Shown here one piece after another: positions 47,501-59,990 of a stretch of DNA of 64,000 nt. The stretch spans positions 1,542,200 through 1,606,199 of the forward strand of contig VWZW01001228.1 in the NCBI GenBank assembly GCA_013397115.1. The letters are read 5' to 3'. This DNA comes from Edolisoma coerulescens. Lineage: Eukaryota; Chordata; Aves; Passeriformes; Campephagidae. The notes beneath the pieces were generated by a model. The model did not search any database, was not told the origin of the DNA, and was given only the letters and a program-made list of their open reading frames with translations. The position numbers and the translations under genes are program-made. Numbering within the stretch: position 1 is the stretch's first letter; each line of letters starts with the position of its first letter.

Positions 47501-50500
47501 CAGAAATATTGGTGATCAAATTGGCAATGTCTTTCAAATACTCCTTTAAAAGACGACAGTGAAACGACTGATTTCTCATGGCCTTTCTGCTCATAGGTCT
47601 GGAGCTGCTGTGTTTGAGATTCTCTGTTATTCTCCATATAACAAAATTATTCTGAAAGCCAGTGTATATACTGTGGTAACTTTAGTGTGTGGATTATATC
47701 ACAACTAAAACTATCTTAGCTTCAACAAGGTCCTAACTGTGCTTTTATGTTCTGAAGTACCCAAGCAATGACTGACAGGCCTCTGTTTTTGAAGGGTGGA
47801 GAGAAAGAGGAGGTAGCTGCAGCCCCTCTGCTCAATGTGAGACCAAGTGAGGTTGTGCCAGGAGAGACCCTTGAGTTCTCTGTGCCTCCATGGGGCTTTT
47901 GGTGATCCTCAGTCCTGGGGTAGCCACAGTCACCTCCTGTTCTCCACAGGCTCTAACCTTTCACCTTCATTAGAGGAGTGAAACCTTTTCAAAAGGTGGC
48001 TAAAAATTCCCTCCCTGCTTTAACCCCATCCCCCAAGACAAGATTCCTTTGTGTAACTAGATTAAAAGGGAGAAGAAAGCCAAGTAACTCAACTAATTCC
48101 ATCAGTAAACATCAAACATGTATTGGTGTCATCACTTGACCTGGATTTCTATAGTGTGATCTTTGCAGGAGTTATCAAATACCAGTATATTAAATGCCCA
48201 TTGGAATATCTCCTCATTCTCTATCACCTGCTTAAGGCTTCCTTCATGATCTGTGATAATAATTTTTTGTGGTTTCCCTGGATTAAGGCAGAAGACAGCC
48301 TTGCCAGTTTTGAAGAATGTTTTAAGTTTTCTAGATTTTCATGTGCATACAAATCCAGACCTTGCACCTAAAGCTAGAGTTCCTGATTCTTTGACTGTCT
48401 TTTCCTTCAAAGCTGGGTGAAGCAGCCAACCACTTGGTTTTGATAGCAGTGTATCAGCCAGCCTGGAATACGAGAGGAATTCTTAAATAACAGCAAAAAT
48501 GCTATTCAGAACTGGACCTTCCTTAAGCATGTTGTCTGCTTTGTGTGTTTTGTGACCAGTCTTAACTGGAGGCATAACTTTCTTTCTAGCTCAGGACAAT
48601 GAGCATAATGGTGATGAGACATCAGAATGTCTGGAGGAGCAGCTCACCTCGTCTGCATTCTTACTGCTGCCTTTGAACTGACAGATGACTGCCAATTTCC
48701 CTTCTTCCCCAGCAGCAACACTGGGTTTAGTTGAGTGTGGACAAATCTCAGCACACAGAGATCTGATCTGTTGGCTAAATCTGCTTAATAGCCTTTGCTG
48801 GGCTTAGGAAATACAAGTACACATGTTGGTCAATTTGTGTCGCAGGAGAGGAGTTGCAGAGGTGTAGCAGCACCAGAGCAGCTGTCCCTGAGCAGGGAGT
48901 GGGAAAGGATTCAGCTCTGTGACTGACTGTGGCTGTTCACTTGTTTAACCTGCAAGTTGCATTCCCAGCATTTTTACCTGACTTTGACTCTGTTTTTGTG
49001 AACAGTGTTTCTAAATGCTACGGGTGCCTCTGGAAACTACATGAGGCAAAAATGTTGCCTGTGCTTTATTCCAAAGGTGTTTTAAATAATTTTTAATAAA
49101 ACCTAATGCCTAGACAAAATTGTAAGGACTGTGCATATGAAAATAGTGCTTTTGAAAGGAAAGCCTGCAGAACAGTTCCTTTGAAGCTAATAGTGGTGGT
49201 AATGTAGCAGCTTTGTTTGAAACTGATGGTGTGTATTAAGTAGACAGCTTCTCCTTCATATTTAGTGAATGACTTAATTTTGTTGAGCCCTGTCCAAAGT
49301 GCCTAGGTAGTCAATTTTTGTGTGTTGGAAAAAATATCTTTCCCTGAAGGCTGAAGTCTTCATTTAGTAAAAAACTTAATGGGTTTATATATATATATAT
49401 GCTGTAAATCTGAGCAAATCATTCAAGTACCTCTCCAGTAAACTGCTGAGAGCTGTAGTAAGTGCCTTGCTACTACTTTCTTTTTTAAAGATAATTTTTA
49501 TTTTTATTACATTTTTCAGCACAAAGAATGCAAATAATTATAAAAATACTGTAGTTTTGAGGTAGAAAAGTAAATCAGTTGATGCAGAAGAGGGGCTAAA
49601 CTTTTAGGTTTCTTTTTGTTTAAATAAATAGAAGGACCTGTGTTCCACTGGTGTATCTGGAGTGGTTCAGTACAGTAGTTACTGCAATTCATGTAGAAAT
49701 TAGTGCGTGGTACAATTCATGTAGAAATTAGGTGTTTGGTTGGTCCATTAATTAAGTAAAAAATAGCACAAAATAATACAGTTTTGTGGTGAACAATATT
49801 TTATCTTTAATGAAATAGATTATCAGCTAAGAAATTGGGAACTACCTGGTGACCTTTTATGTGACTCTCTTTCAGGCACCTTTTTGGGCATACATCCTGG
49901 GTGCAATAGGACTTTTTGTCTACCAGTCTCTGGATGCCATTGATGGGAAGCAAGCCAGAAGAACAAACAGTAGTTCTCCTCTAGGAGAACTCTTTGATCA
50001 TGGTTGCGACTCTATTTCCACAGGTAGCCTTAACCTACTGTCACCCATCCTAGTTTATGAAAGTTACCTGTTTTCAAGAGGAGATGATTAATCACAGATT
50101 TGTTGAAGTTGTAAAGGACCTCTGGAGATCATCTAGTCCAAACCCCTGCTTGGAACAGGGTCTTTTAGGATAACTTCACCGTCTCCTGACCTTTGCATAC
50201 CTGGCCAGTTACAGGGGGGTATTTTAGAAGTTCCTTTGGCAGATGTTGGGTAAGATGTATTCTGCTCCTACTTAACTGTGGATCTTCACATACTCCGCTT
50301 TAGGAGTAAGGTGCCAAAATACCAGTTTGGTAATAGGACATCCAGCCTGGCACTTCGGAGAAGGGTAATTTATATTCCTTAGAAGAAGTACTTTTTTTAA
50401 GGTTGGGAGTCCTTAAAAAGTAAGCTTTGCTCAGTTTCACTTTCCATAATTTAGCTGCTGTTGGTGCCAATGCCTGTAGTTCTGTAAAGCTCAGTGGCTG

Positions 50501-53500
50501 AAACAGTTGCCCTGGGAATTGATGCGCTCTTTATGCCTCACCTCCCAGAGAAGTGCAGCTGCCAGTCTCCCTGAGCTTGGCCCTTCAGCTGAAGTTGTCG
50601 GTGTTGCAAAGAACACGAGATGACAAGGCCAGGAGGAGGGAGAACAACTACTGTAGGCTAGAGCGTGGGGCCCTGTCTTGGCAGAAAAGGAGTGCTGTGT
50701 TTTGGTCTCTGCTGCCGGGACTGCCCCTAAGGGTCGGCTGCTCAGTAAAATATCAGTCATAGCATTACTTTGTTAGAGTGATGTAAAATGTCCTGTGTTT
50801 TTATTTATTCATTCTTTTAATTTCTCTTAACTTCAAGCAAAGAGGCTATATGACTAACATGTTCATTTCTGCTTTTCAGTATTTGTTGTCCTTGGATCCT
50901 GCATAGCAATCCGACTAGGAACAAATCCTGACTGGTTGTTTTTCTGTTGTTTTGTGGGACTGTTCATGTTCTATTCTGCTCACTGGCAGACATATGTATC
51001 AGGCATACTAAGGTTTGGAAAGTAAGTAGGTATCTTTAGAAGTACAAATGGCTTAATGTCTGAGACTGCTAGCTCCTTGATTTCAGTTTCTTCTTGGTTT
51101 ACTCCCTGCTTTCTCTTTCTCTCACCTTCTTTCTCATCTCCCTACCAATCTAGCAGACTTGTGTTTTACCTGACAAGAACTTGAAACTCTGCATAATACC
51201 GAGAACTTGTTGTTTTAGCAGCTGATTTTAGCTCTATATGCTTTGTTTGCATGCATTTGGCTCTTTTGTCTGCAAATTTGTTGTCAGAACCCATACAAGC
51301 ACCGTGCAGGCTCAGGCCAGAGAGGTCTTGTTTACATTGCAGACAAGTGCCCTGTGTAGGAGTAGGGACAGAGCAAGCATCTGGGTGCCTCCCTTTGTAA
51401 TCTCCCAGCCACAGAACAGTTTCAGCCCCGAGGGACTCTAAACCACATGCATTTTAGAGAAATTCCCCTGCTAATGGGTTTCCCTTTCATGGACATCTTC
51501 AGTCTTGGAATGAACTCTCTGCACCCATTTCATCCTCAAGGAGTTCCACAGATCTATGGCAATGCTTGAAGAATTACCCCCACATTTACATGAGGGCCTT
51601 TCTTTTAATCTGGCTCATACTGGCTTTGATGTCCTTTAGGTTTTGTGTTAGGTCCCAGTTCTAGAGACTGCTGTGATGCTGTTCATGACTTGATAGAAAT
51701 TTTACCTGTTTCACTGCAGCAGAGGAGGAGAAGTCATGAAATTAATGTAGAAAATAATAATTTCAATATAACTGCTAATAGTGTGGGGATTGCTGCACCC
51801 TCCTGTAGCTGTGGTGGTGACTGGCCGTGGCCTTTTGCTGTTTTTAAGCAATGAGCTTCACTTTGGTGTAATTACTTCTGAAAAGAGGAAAAGGTCAGAG
51901 ACTTCTGTGACAGCAAAACTGGAAATAGGTGATAGATGAAGGCTGTCGTTCTGCTAATCCCAGTCCCTTGCTAAATCACTTGTTCACAGTCCTACTTAGC
52001 TCTGTCCTGTTAGAAAGCAAATCTGTGAATCTGCGCATCCCCAGGCATGCAGGCTAGTGGCCCGCTGTCCCTGCACACTGCATCAAATGTAGGCTGTCTC
52101 TGTGATCTTGATAAGAGCTCTTTTTGATTTGCTGGTAATGCATTTTACCACACAAACTATAATTCTTCTGCCTGCCTGCACATCCTAATTTTTTTAAAGG
52201 ACATCTTGTGCTATAAACAAAAATAGGTGCTTTACAGTGATGGCTGAAATAGGATACTTTCTGTCCGTGACAGTAGGCTGCGCTGAAGGGAGGTGAACTA
52301 GGCCATGAGCTCTGGTATTTTGCAGACATGACTGCTTTTCTGTGCCTTTTATTCTTGTATAAAGCATGAGAATGATTTCCCCACATCAGGAGGGCACTGG
52401 GACTCCCTTACCACATAAAGATTTTGTTAAAAACTTGGTGACTTCTACTTAAACATAGTGATAGTGCATAGTACAAACAGTTCAGAGTGGCCTAATGTTC
52501 CATGGTTACTGTTTAAACAGACACAACTTTTCTCCAAGATAACGTATTTCTGTCCAGTGAAAACAGGTCACAGTTTTTTTCAAGGCTCCCAATTTTGTTT
52601 CTCTTAAGCGTGGAGCTTTGAAGAAGGCATTAGTATAATGCTCTAAATATCTTGGTACATAATAAGATGGATGGAAGTTTTCACTGATGCTATTCCCCAA
52701 CTAGCAACACTGGATTTTAGAAATAAATCACAAATGAGAGATTCCTAGTGCTGATGGCCAGGAAGGATCAGAGAGCTGAATAATGTGACACTGTCAGGTT
52801 GTGGAATTACTGCAGTGTCTGAGTAAAGTCTTTGGACTCTGATTTGGGCTCTGTTGCCACCAACAGTCTGAGCCTCTGTAAAATTAAGTATTAAACTTTG
52901 GCACATATAATGATTCAACTTCAAGTTTGAGCCTCCTCCCACCACCAGCAGCAACAAAGGCAATGCAGATTAGTAATCCAGGTGTTAATAGTGCAGAGCA
53001 CAACCTCTGAATGCTTGCACTTGGGTGCTTTTGCATGAGGTAACCAGCAAGTTCAGCAATGGCTGGGTGGATGTAACACTTCATCCCTGGCAGAGAGGGA
53101 AAAGCCCACTCCCAGCTCCACTGTCCCATGACACTCTGTCATTTGACTCAAGCCAATTCATCAAATGGGCAGAAGATGAAAAGCCTACACTAGACTGACA
53201 AGCTGGACTGGTTCACCTTACAGTCCGATGAGCACTACAGCAGATAAAACTGAGGGAATACAACACCTTAGGAAGGACTCCCCATTCTCATGGCTTTAAG
53301 AGGCAATGAGCACCTCAGCTTTTCATCTAACTGCAGTTTAAACTCTGGATCCTTTAAGTGTCAGAAGATTGTGATGAAATTTAGCATATTTTATCGCCAT
53401 CTTTCTGATGAAAGAAGAGAGTTTAATGTTACTGAGATTATCAAGTTCAGATAAATGTTTTCCGTTACCCAAGAGCTGATTGCTATCTCCTTTTAAAAAT

Positions 53501-56500
53501 CCAGCTTTTCCTGTGCAGACAGGTCATGTGCTAAGCAAGTAGCAATACATGTTGACTTTGGTCATAATACCTTAAAACAGCAAATTTAGTCCAACTGCTA
53601 AAAGAAACCTTGAACATTCTTTGTCACTGTTTGCTGGTAACTTTAGTATGAAGATAAGGTACCTATATCAAAACTTTTGGTACCATAAAAGGTACCTTTG
53701 ATATGCCCTTTTTTTTGGTTATTATTTTTAATTATTTATGTTAAAGCTTAAAAAGTATCCGGTTTTTTTTCTTAAGACTTGGCTTAATGTGAGGTTTCAT
53801 CAATTAAATACAACAATTAAGAGTTGTCTATCTTTTCTCAGAACAAAAAAAGGTGAAATACAGAGTCTGGACTTCATAGGCCATACAAGGCCACCTTTTC
53901 TAAAGCACCTTTTATAGAGGAAAGCAAGATAGCAATTACATGTCCTCAGAAATATGGCAAATGCTTAGCTATCCACTGACTCAGTCCTCCGTTGTTTTGC
54001 AGGCTGTATCTGTCAGGTTTTCATGATACGAAGCTTAAAGAAACCCCTTGTTTACCAGCCTGCTCTTTATAGTCTCTGCTTTTATATGCTATGCTTTTAA
54101 TGGAAATGCTTGATTGCATTTACTATGAGATTGCCTTAAATTTTGATTTGATACTTATGCATCAACAAGTCTGTAAATTCGTACAGAATTCTCAAATAAT
54201 TAACAATGTATTCATTAAACATTCCTCCTATTAAAATTATATGTAGCTTCCTCCAGAAAAGGAGTATAGCTTTAATTTTAAATCTTAGCCAGAGATGTGT
54301 GCCTCCATATGGAGTAGCTTTCTCAGCCAAGGAAAGTAATATTCTATATATATTTATATAATTTGAAGTACAGTTACTGGGGTTTTATTCCCCCCTCCCT
54401 CCACACACACTTTACACTTACAGCAAAAAGTCCTTTAACTAAATCTCTTTTTTTTTCCCCTTCATAGAATTGATGTAACTGAAGTTCAGATCACCATAAC
54501 AATGCTGCTCTTGATATCTGCCTATGGAGGAGCAGCAGTATGGGACTATAAGGTGAGTGTGTTCAGTGCTCAGAGTTCCTGTTGAGCATTCAGTTCTTGT
54601 AAGTGTCCACAGTTCCTGTGGTATTTGAAGCTGCCCTGTACAAGTACTACCAACACCTACTAGTTGTGTAATGTTGTTTTAGCCTATTGTATGAGTGTGA
54701 GTTATTTTGATGTTGTAGTTAGCTTAGATCTATTGGTGTGACTCCCTGTGCACAGATTTATAGCTACACAGAGGAAAAAAAGACCCCATCTGCCACATAT
54801 AAACTTCTGATCTGAAACTAATACTCTGCACATAGTTAAGCTTTAGCAAACAGTTTTTCTTCTGATTTTATATATTTTGTATATTTTATTGCAAGACGTA
54901 CATTTCTGTTCAATTAAATTATTTATCTGAAAATTTAAGGATTAAATATTTCAATCTAACGAAACCATGGGATGAAGCCAGCGGGTTTTGGTTAAGTTAC
55001 CCATATCTGTGTCGATGCAGATGTACTGATTTTTAGGAATTATGTCACAGCCACATAAATGTAAATATTTATATTTAAAGAATTTTTTTCTGTCCCAAAA
55101 CTTTTTGCTATCTCTGACTTTTATTCTGATGTTTAAAGATGCACTTTAGTGGACAGTATCAAAAGTGTATTAGACTAAGATCTTCAACCTTTCTAGGGTC
55201 TTTATGCCGAAATTATATATAGTTATATATATATATATATATAAAAAAATATATAGTTCTGACTGGTCATAGTGCAAAGAGCTGAAACTTTTCCATACTA
55301 TTGATAACCAACAGAAATTAACCTAAATATAAACTACCAAGTAATGAAAACTAACTTAAAAGTTTACTCAGCAATTAAGGAGTGTTTAGCTAAACTTTGT
55401 TTCCTTTTCCTAGCCTGTAAGATGCTTTTTTTTTTCTATTTTCAAAAAGCTTGTTTTCATGTTGCAAAATAAAGCAGGTGCATTAAACTTAAATTATGAC
55501 TGATTTTTTCCTCACTATTAAAATCTCTTGTAGTTATGCTGTATCTCAATACACTATATATTCAAAAATATAGTCAACGGTTTCAATTTATTACTACTTC
55601 TTTTTTTAATCCTCTGCTGCCTTTAGAAGTTTCCTTGAAACTGCAATTGATTCCAAAAGGTAACTGTTTAATTTAAATTTGTATCTTGAGACTATTCATG
55701 ATAGTCTCGTGATATGCAAAGATACAGCATACAAATAATGTACCAAAACACACAGCAGGCAGATGGTGTTTGTGTTTCCTGTGGTTCAGTGTTGTTTTAT
55801 CCAGTGAAATAGAAGGAAGTATCCCTCTTCCTGCTCCCATACCATGGTGATGGCAGTAGTCTGTGTCAAGTTTTTGCTTATGTAGTGAAAATGTTTGAAG
55901 AACATACTGAGGAGGAACAGAGTAAGATCTAGCTGAATTTCAAGTACAGAATTTAAGTACTCTGAAGTGGAGTTTGAACATTACAAAAGATACTTGTTGT
56001 GTTCTCAGTAAGGAAACAAATTTTAAACACTGTTGTCCTGAGCTTGTTCCCAGGAAAGTGAGAATTCAAATAAAACATTTGTTTAGTAGGTAAGAGTAGC
56101 TTCTTTAAACACTTCTTTAAAAAGGTGTTGTGTGCTTAACTTTTAATATTTTTCTCTTGTTTTGTTATGGTTTGTTTTTTCTTTTTTTTTGGTTTGCTTT
56201 CTTTTGTGTTCTGCTAAGGTCCCTTTGCTGGGCTTAGAACTGAAATTCTTTGCAGTTATTGGCATCCTGTGTGGAACAGCACTTTCTTTTTTCAATTACT
56301 TCCGTGTCATCTTTGGTGGAGGGGTTGGAAAGAATGGATCTACAATAGCAGTAAGTTGCTCTAAAAATCAAAATGAGTTTTGAATAATTTATGCCCATAA
56401 TTTATTGCGTTTCAGATGATTGATCCATAAGGGTTTTATTTGTTTAAGCATTTAAGCAGACAGGCATGAGAGTGTTAGATGGCTAAAGCAAAGACTTCAT

Positions 56501-58507
56501 TATCTACCTTCTCTCTGCCTGTTCCTGGATTTCTTCTCTCATAGGAGCCAGCAATTAATTTTCTTACAAAATTGATTAGTGGTCACTGCAAAGGGTACTA
56601 AGAGCAGTGGGATAATGCTACCGGACTGTGCCAAGTTTTGACAACTCTCGTTTTGTTTAATGGGATTTGCAATATATATAAAATCTGGACTTTACCATGT
56701 GGCTGAAACTTTAGACAAATTTTCTGTCCCTTTTTATTTTAGGGAACAAGTGTTCTTTCACCAGGCCTGCACATTGGACTGCTTATCACATTGGCCATTA
56801 CGATTTATAAAAAGTCTACGACTCAGCTGTTTGAAAAACATTCTTGCCTGTATATCTTGACATTTGGACTTGTGAATGCCAAAATCTCACAGAAGCTGGT
56901 GGTAAGTCAATCCTAAACTTCCTAATATAAACTGGTTCTTGGCTTAACACTTACTGGATCAGGGGGCACCATTTTCCAATTTTGCTTTGCTGCTGTATTA
57001 CCAGATTCATTGGGATCAAGACCCTGAACTAGACTCAGGGTCCTACAGAGAGATTATATGTAACCCTGATGCAAACACATACTTGCTGTTGAATGTACTG
57101 GTTAGAACTTCCAGTTTTGTTTAACTTACTCCTAGAAATACACTTACTGTCTTTAACATCCTAGCTGTGGTCTCTTAAGCCTTACTAACAGTGCTGTAAA
57201 TTCTGATTTAATTACTTGAAATAAGAATTTACTTTGATCATTAAAATAAAGAGATAAACTGTTGTCTTTTTTGCCTTTATCTTTTTTATACATACTCAAT
57301 GGATTAAAAAAACCAAACTGCCTTACTGCATACTTGCTACCATGAGTAATCTAGCCAGATGATTTTTTTTCTCCAAGGATGACATTTTTCAAACACAGAA
57401 CACTAGAAAATAGGTATTCTACAGTGAGAACAAGTGTTGCCACTTAAGCAAAAGTCTGCTTCCTAGTTAGCTTTTGGCTAGGGAAAGCCAAAATTTTCAA
57501 GCTAGACTTGAAAACAATATTTCAAGTGGATAGTATTTGTTTTCAGTAATACACTTGCGTAGTCTTACCCTTTGAATACAGTGCTGGAAAACTAGAGAGT
57601 GGGGAACCCCAGCAGATAGCTGAAATGCACGGGTATAGATGTAATTTCCAAGAGAATGTTGCTGGGCAAGGATGTGATGCCTGTTTGCTGGTAGTTACAC
57701 CAATCTTGCAGGGAGGCACTTTTTAAATTTTTTTTTTTTTTTTAAAACATAGGTGGCTCACATGACAAAAAGTGAAATTTGTCTTCAGGACTCTGCATTT
57801 ATTGGACCAGGACTTCTGTTTTTGGACCAGTACTTCAACAGTTTCATTGACGAATATATTGTTCTGTGGATAGCATTGGTAAGTGTTTTTTACTTTTTGT
57901 TCGGATCATACTTAAAGGAATGGATTGAAAATTGTCCCTGTCATTCTTCTCTGCCATTTCTGACTTACTCACATTTCAGCTGTCACTGTGGAGGTAGAGT
58001 GCCAGGGTACCATGTAAACATATTTTTGGGAGCTGATTGGCTTGCCTTCCTTGGAACAGAGATGTGAAAGTAAATTTACAAATCTCTCCTGAAATTATGC
58101 TTTAGTCCATGTGGATTTTTTAAAGTTGTTCTGCAAACTGCAGATTAACCCTTTTTTATCAGATCTCGTAAGTGTTTAGTGCTGTTAGGATGCTGGGGTG
58201 TTGTGATGGTTTTGTTTTTAATTCTGAACTAGAGCACTTTGTAGCTGTATGTTAAAATGATAGTTACAATTGTCACTTGGATAAATTCTGATTAAAGTAT
58301 AGCATATTTGTAGTAGGGACAATTGAAAAAAAGAAAAGGATTTTTTTTAACCTGTTCTGTTTTGTTCTTTTGAAGTTCATATCCTTGTTTGATATGCTGA
58401 GATATGCCAGTGGTGTGTGCCTACAGATTGCTTCTCATCTTCATATACATGTCTTCAGAATTTCATCTCATCGAGCTCCTGAGCAGGTTCAAAACCATAA
58501 TGACTGA
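40990..58507 (+). CDS. CHPT1: Cholinephosphotransferase 1 (complete gene, 8 coding exons joined)
   Basis: Integral membrane enzyme (Golgi in mammals) that transfers phosphocholine from CDP-choline to diacylglycerol, the last step of the Kennedy pathway to phosphatidylcholine. Exons: 40990-41232, 49876-50023, 50880-51021, 54468-54552, 56219-56350, 56743-56901, 57753-57878, 58376-58507, giving 388 residues (human about 406). The CDP-alcohol phosphotransferase signature D-G-x2-A-R-x8-G-x3-D-x3-D is intact at residues 104-126 (D104, G105, A108, R109, G118, D122, D126). About ten hydrophobic segments run from residue 56 to 370. The start ATG has G at -3 and +4. Position directly after MYBPC1 favours CHPT1 over its paralogue CEPT1. 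The C-terminal tail after PEQVQ is shorter than in human. Confidence 0.96.
43690..43900 (-). mobile_element. Degraded CR1-like LINE fragment, antisense
   Basis: Phrases such as TCCTGTGGCAGTGATTTCCA and TCTTGTTCTAACG resemble the reverse complement of the end of the CR1 reverse-transcriptase frame. The match is from memory and well diverged; it implies an old insertion. Confidence 0.45.
44655..44930 (-). mobile_element. CR1 LINE 3' fragment, antisense, with a second partial copy
   Basis: GGAAGGGACTTTAAAGGCCA, GACCTTGAATGTTTCCAGAG and GTGGGGCATCTGTTACCTCT follow the reverse complement of the avian CR1 3' region. From about 44889 (TCACGGAATTGTAGAGTGGT) the extreme 3' end of the consensus appears again, as if a second truncated copy inserted beside the first. 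Confidence 0.8.
45060..45800 (+). other. Purine-rich strand asymmetry
   Basis: The sense strand is dominated by A and G (many GGAAG, GGGGA and GAGAG words) for about 700 bp within CHPT1 intron 1. This also produces a long stop-free frame on the opposite strand. No gene is supported. Confidence 0.5.
49685..49731. repeat. Short direct repeat, 28-bp spacing
   Basis: CAATTCATGTAGAAATTAG occurs at 49685-49703 and again at 49713-49731, a local tandem duplication shortly before CHPT1 exon 2. Confidence 0.85.
49876..50023 (+). CDS. CHPT1: CHPT1 coding exon 2, catalytic motif
   Basis: Residues 82-131. Contains YQSLDAIDGKQARRTNSSSP and LGELFDHGCDSIST, the complete CDP-alcohol phosphotransferase signature with all metal and substrate-binding aspartates present. 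A membrane helix around residues 84-100 precedes it. Acceptor CTCTCTTTCAG, donor ACAG/GTAGCC. Confidence 0.98.
50093..50230 (-). mobile_element. CR1 LINE 3' fragment, antisense
   Basis: AAAGGACCTCTGGAGATCAT followed by CTAGTCCAAACCCCTGCTTG matches the reverse complement of a CR1 3' end. It lies 70 bp after CHPT1 exon 2, in an 856-bp intron otherwise without features. It is truncated and inactive. Confidence 0.8.
50880..51021 (+). CDS. CHPT1: CHPT1 coding exon 3
   Basis: Residues 131-178. Contains VFVVLGSCIAIRLGTNPDWL, FFCCFVGLFMFYSAHWQTYV and SGILRFGK, two hydrophobic helices and the conserved AHWQTYVSG stretch. Acceptor GCTTTTCAG, donor AA/GTAAGT. Confidence 0.98.
51022..54467 (+). other. 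CHPT1: CHPT1 intron 3
   Basis: 3.4 kb without a supported gene. A CR1-like remnant lies at about 51500-51690. The rest is AT-rich with no clear structure. Confidence 0.65.
51500..51690 (-). mobile_element. Degraded CR1-like LINE fragment, antisense
   Basis: CTCAAGGAGTTCCACAGATC followed by TTCTTTTAATCTGGCTCATA and TTTTGTGTTAGG resembles the reverse complement of the end of the CR1 coding frame and start of its 3' UTR. Heavily diverged. Confidence 0.5.
54468..54552 (+). CDS. CHPT1: CHPT1 coding exon 4
   Basis: Residues 178-206: K-I-D-V-T-E-V-Q-I-T then MLLLISAYGGAAVWDYK, a single membrane helix. Acceptor TTCATAG after a long T/C tract, donor AAG/GTGAGT. The following intron (1666 bp) contains a TA microsatellite at 55224-55243. 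Confidence 0.96.
55224..55243. repeat. TA microsatellite
   Basis: (TA)n of about 20 bases within a wider AT-only stretch in CHPT1 intron 4. Confidence 0.85.
56219..56350 (+). CDS. CHPT1: CHPT1 coding exon 5
   Basis: Residues 207-250: VPLLGLELKFFAVIGILCGT then NYFRVIFGGGVGKNGSTIA. A membrane helix is followed by the conserved GGVGKNGSTIA loop. Both ends are on codon boundaries. The following intron is 392 bp with nothing recognised. Confidence 0.97.
56743..56901 (+). CDS. CHPT1: CHPT1 coding exon 6
   Basis: Residues 251-303: GTSVLSPGLHIGLLITLAIT then YKKSTTQLFEKHSCLYILTF, two membrane helices, ending KISQKLV. In-frame on both sides. The following intron (851 bp) ends in a long T-run next to the acceptor. 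Confidence 0.97.
57753..57878 (+). CDS. CHPT1: CHPT1 coding exon 7
   Basis: Residues 304-345: VAHMTKSEICLQDSAFIGPG then LLFLDQYFNSFIDEYIVLWI, including the conserved VAHMTKSE and LDQYFN stretches. The donor lies at TTG/GTAAGT; the next intron is 497 bp. Confidence 0.98.
58376..58507 (+). CDS. CHPT1: CHPT1 coding exon 8 with stop codon
   Basis: Residues 346-388: FISLFDMLRYASGVCLQIAS, HLHIHVFRISSHRAPEQVQ, then NHND and TGA at 58505-58507. It holds the last membrane helix and a short cytosolic tail. Compared with human, about six residues between PEQVQ and the final H-x-N-x-D are missing. Confidence 0.96.
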   Translation, partial: FISLFDMLRYASGVCLQIASHLHIHVFRISSHRAPEQVQNHND

Positions 58508-59990
58508 TTAAATAGGTCAAGGACAAGAGAAGAAGCAGTTAGGGGAATGTTGAATGAAGCAGCCTCTCTGTTTTTGGGAAGACAGATTAAGCTTTTGAAG
58601 AAAACAGTTTTATGAGAAAGTTCACTGTATTTCAGACATTACCAGATGTTAGAATTAGTAGAAACAAAGTTCTGCAGATGCTGTTGTATCAATGCTTTTG
58701 AACCAGTATGTATATCCCTGTGTTTCAAACCATACATACTACATTTGAAAATGTTGCCATTTCCTATTAGGTAACTGTAATTCTGTACTTCTCTTCTGGT
58801 GAATGTAGAATGCAAACCAAGGTGCTACCAACTAGAATTTGAAGAGGAATTTCACATTTCCCTAACCCAAGTGTCTAATCTTGTAGCATTAGTTTCTAAA
58901 GTTTTGTTGGAACTGCTCTGAAGTGGTTGTCAGATGTACCAATGAATTCAGTCCTGCATTATTAAGACTGGTAAAATGAGGCAGCCATGAGGTACAAATC
59001 ACTCAATCTCTCTTCTGGTACTTCTAAAGAACAAGCTGTTGGATCAGTAGATAGAGGTACAGCTCAGGAAAATTTTCTTGTACTTCAAAGTACTGTTATG
59101 AGTGCCTTTAGAATTCTTGCATTCTCTAGTATCTAAATACATAACCTACCGCTACCACATAAAACTTTAGGTTGTACTTTTTTTCAAGGCCGGTTTCTGG
59201 TTTTGTAGTCATAATAAGGTTAGTCTCATTGTACTTCATCCTTATCTAGACTACAGGTAGCTGTGTAAGGAAAGGGCTCTAACTTTAGGCACCCTAACTT
59301 GTATCTGTAAGACTATGCAAGCAAATGACAAAGTTCATTGGTAAACTTCACTGTCTGTGGCTCCAGCACTGCAGCTCACCCTTCTATATTGCCCTCTGGG
59401 GTGTTTTTGCTATCGCTGTGTTCATTTACCTTACAATTGATCCTATTGTCTCATAGCTACCACTATGTACTTTATCCAAACAAAAGAGCACAAAACTGAA
59501 CCTTAATGTAAAACTCTCCAAAACAGGAACTCAGGCCCAATATCAGCCTCTCTCTTCCTTTAAGAACAAACCCACTGGCTAACATAGTATGTCTAACTAC
59601 GGGGCTGTTGCCATTAGAGAAAAGCTGAATCAAAGTAGCTTGTTATCTGTATGAAAAAATTATTACTTGCACACAAGTAATATAAGCTTAAGCTCCTTCA
59701 AAGAGGTACTACTTGAATATGATTTATGTAAAGAGCTGTTGAATGTAAGTGTGCATTACTACTGCCAGTTGCTGATATGTACCTGAGCTCCAAGTTCATG
59801 GTCCTTCCTGAACTGTCCAGTAAAGAATGCCATAGTTTGTTTTAAAAATACTACCACTACAGCTTCCTACCTGTTTATTAATTCAAAAATACTTCCTGAG
59901 ATGTTCAAGGAACTTTTAAAGTGGTGTATTGTCTGCTAGCCTGGAGGGAATAAAATAGCATCCACCACACTCCTGCCTAAGAAGAATAAA
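58508..59990 (+). other. CHPT1: CHPT1 3' untranslated region (end uncertain)
   Basis: Non-coding sequence after the CHPT1 stop. The first AATAAA signals on the sense strand are at 59949-59954 and 59985-59990; others lie at 60390-60395 and 61107-61112. Which is used cannot be decided from the sequence. Confidence 0.45.

Larger units (their letters stand above)
41233..49875 (+). other. CHPT1: CHPT1 intron 1
   Basis: 8.6 kb. It begins in the CpG island and then becomes AT-rich. It holds antisense CR1 remnants (about 43690-43900 and 44655-44930), a strongly purine-rich sense strand at about 45060-45800, a TA run at 49386-49400, and an 18-bp direct repeat at 49685/49713. No additional exon was recognised. 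Confidence 0.7.

Noticed and set aside
50024..50091. Continuation of the CHPT1 exon 2 frame past its donor
   Set aside because: The next exon at 50880 joins in frame with the conserved family sequence, so this is intron read-through.
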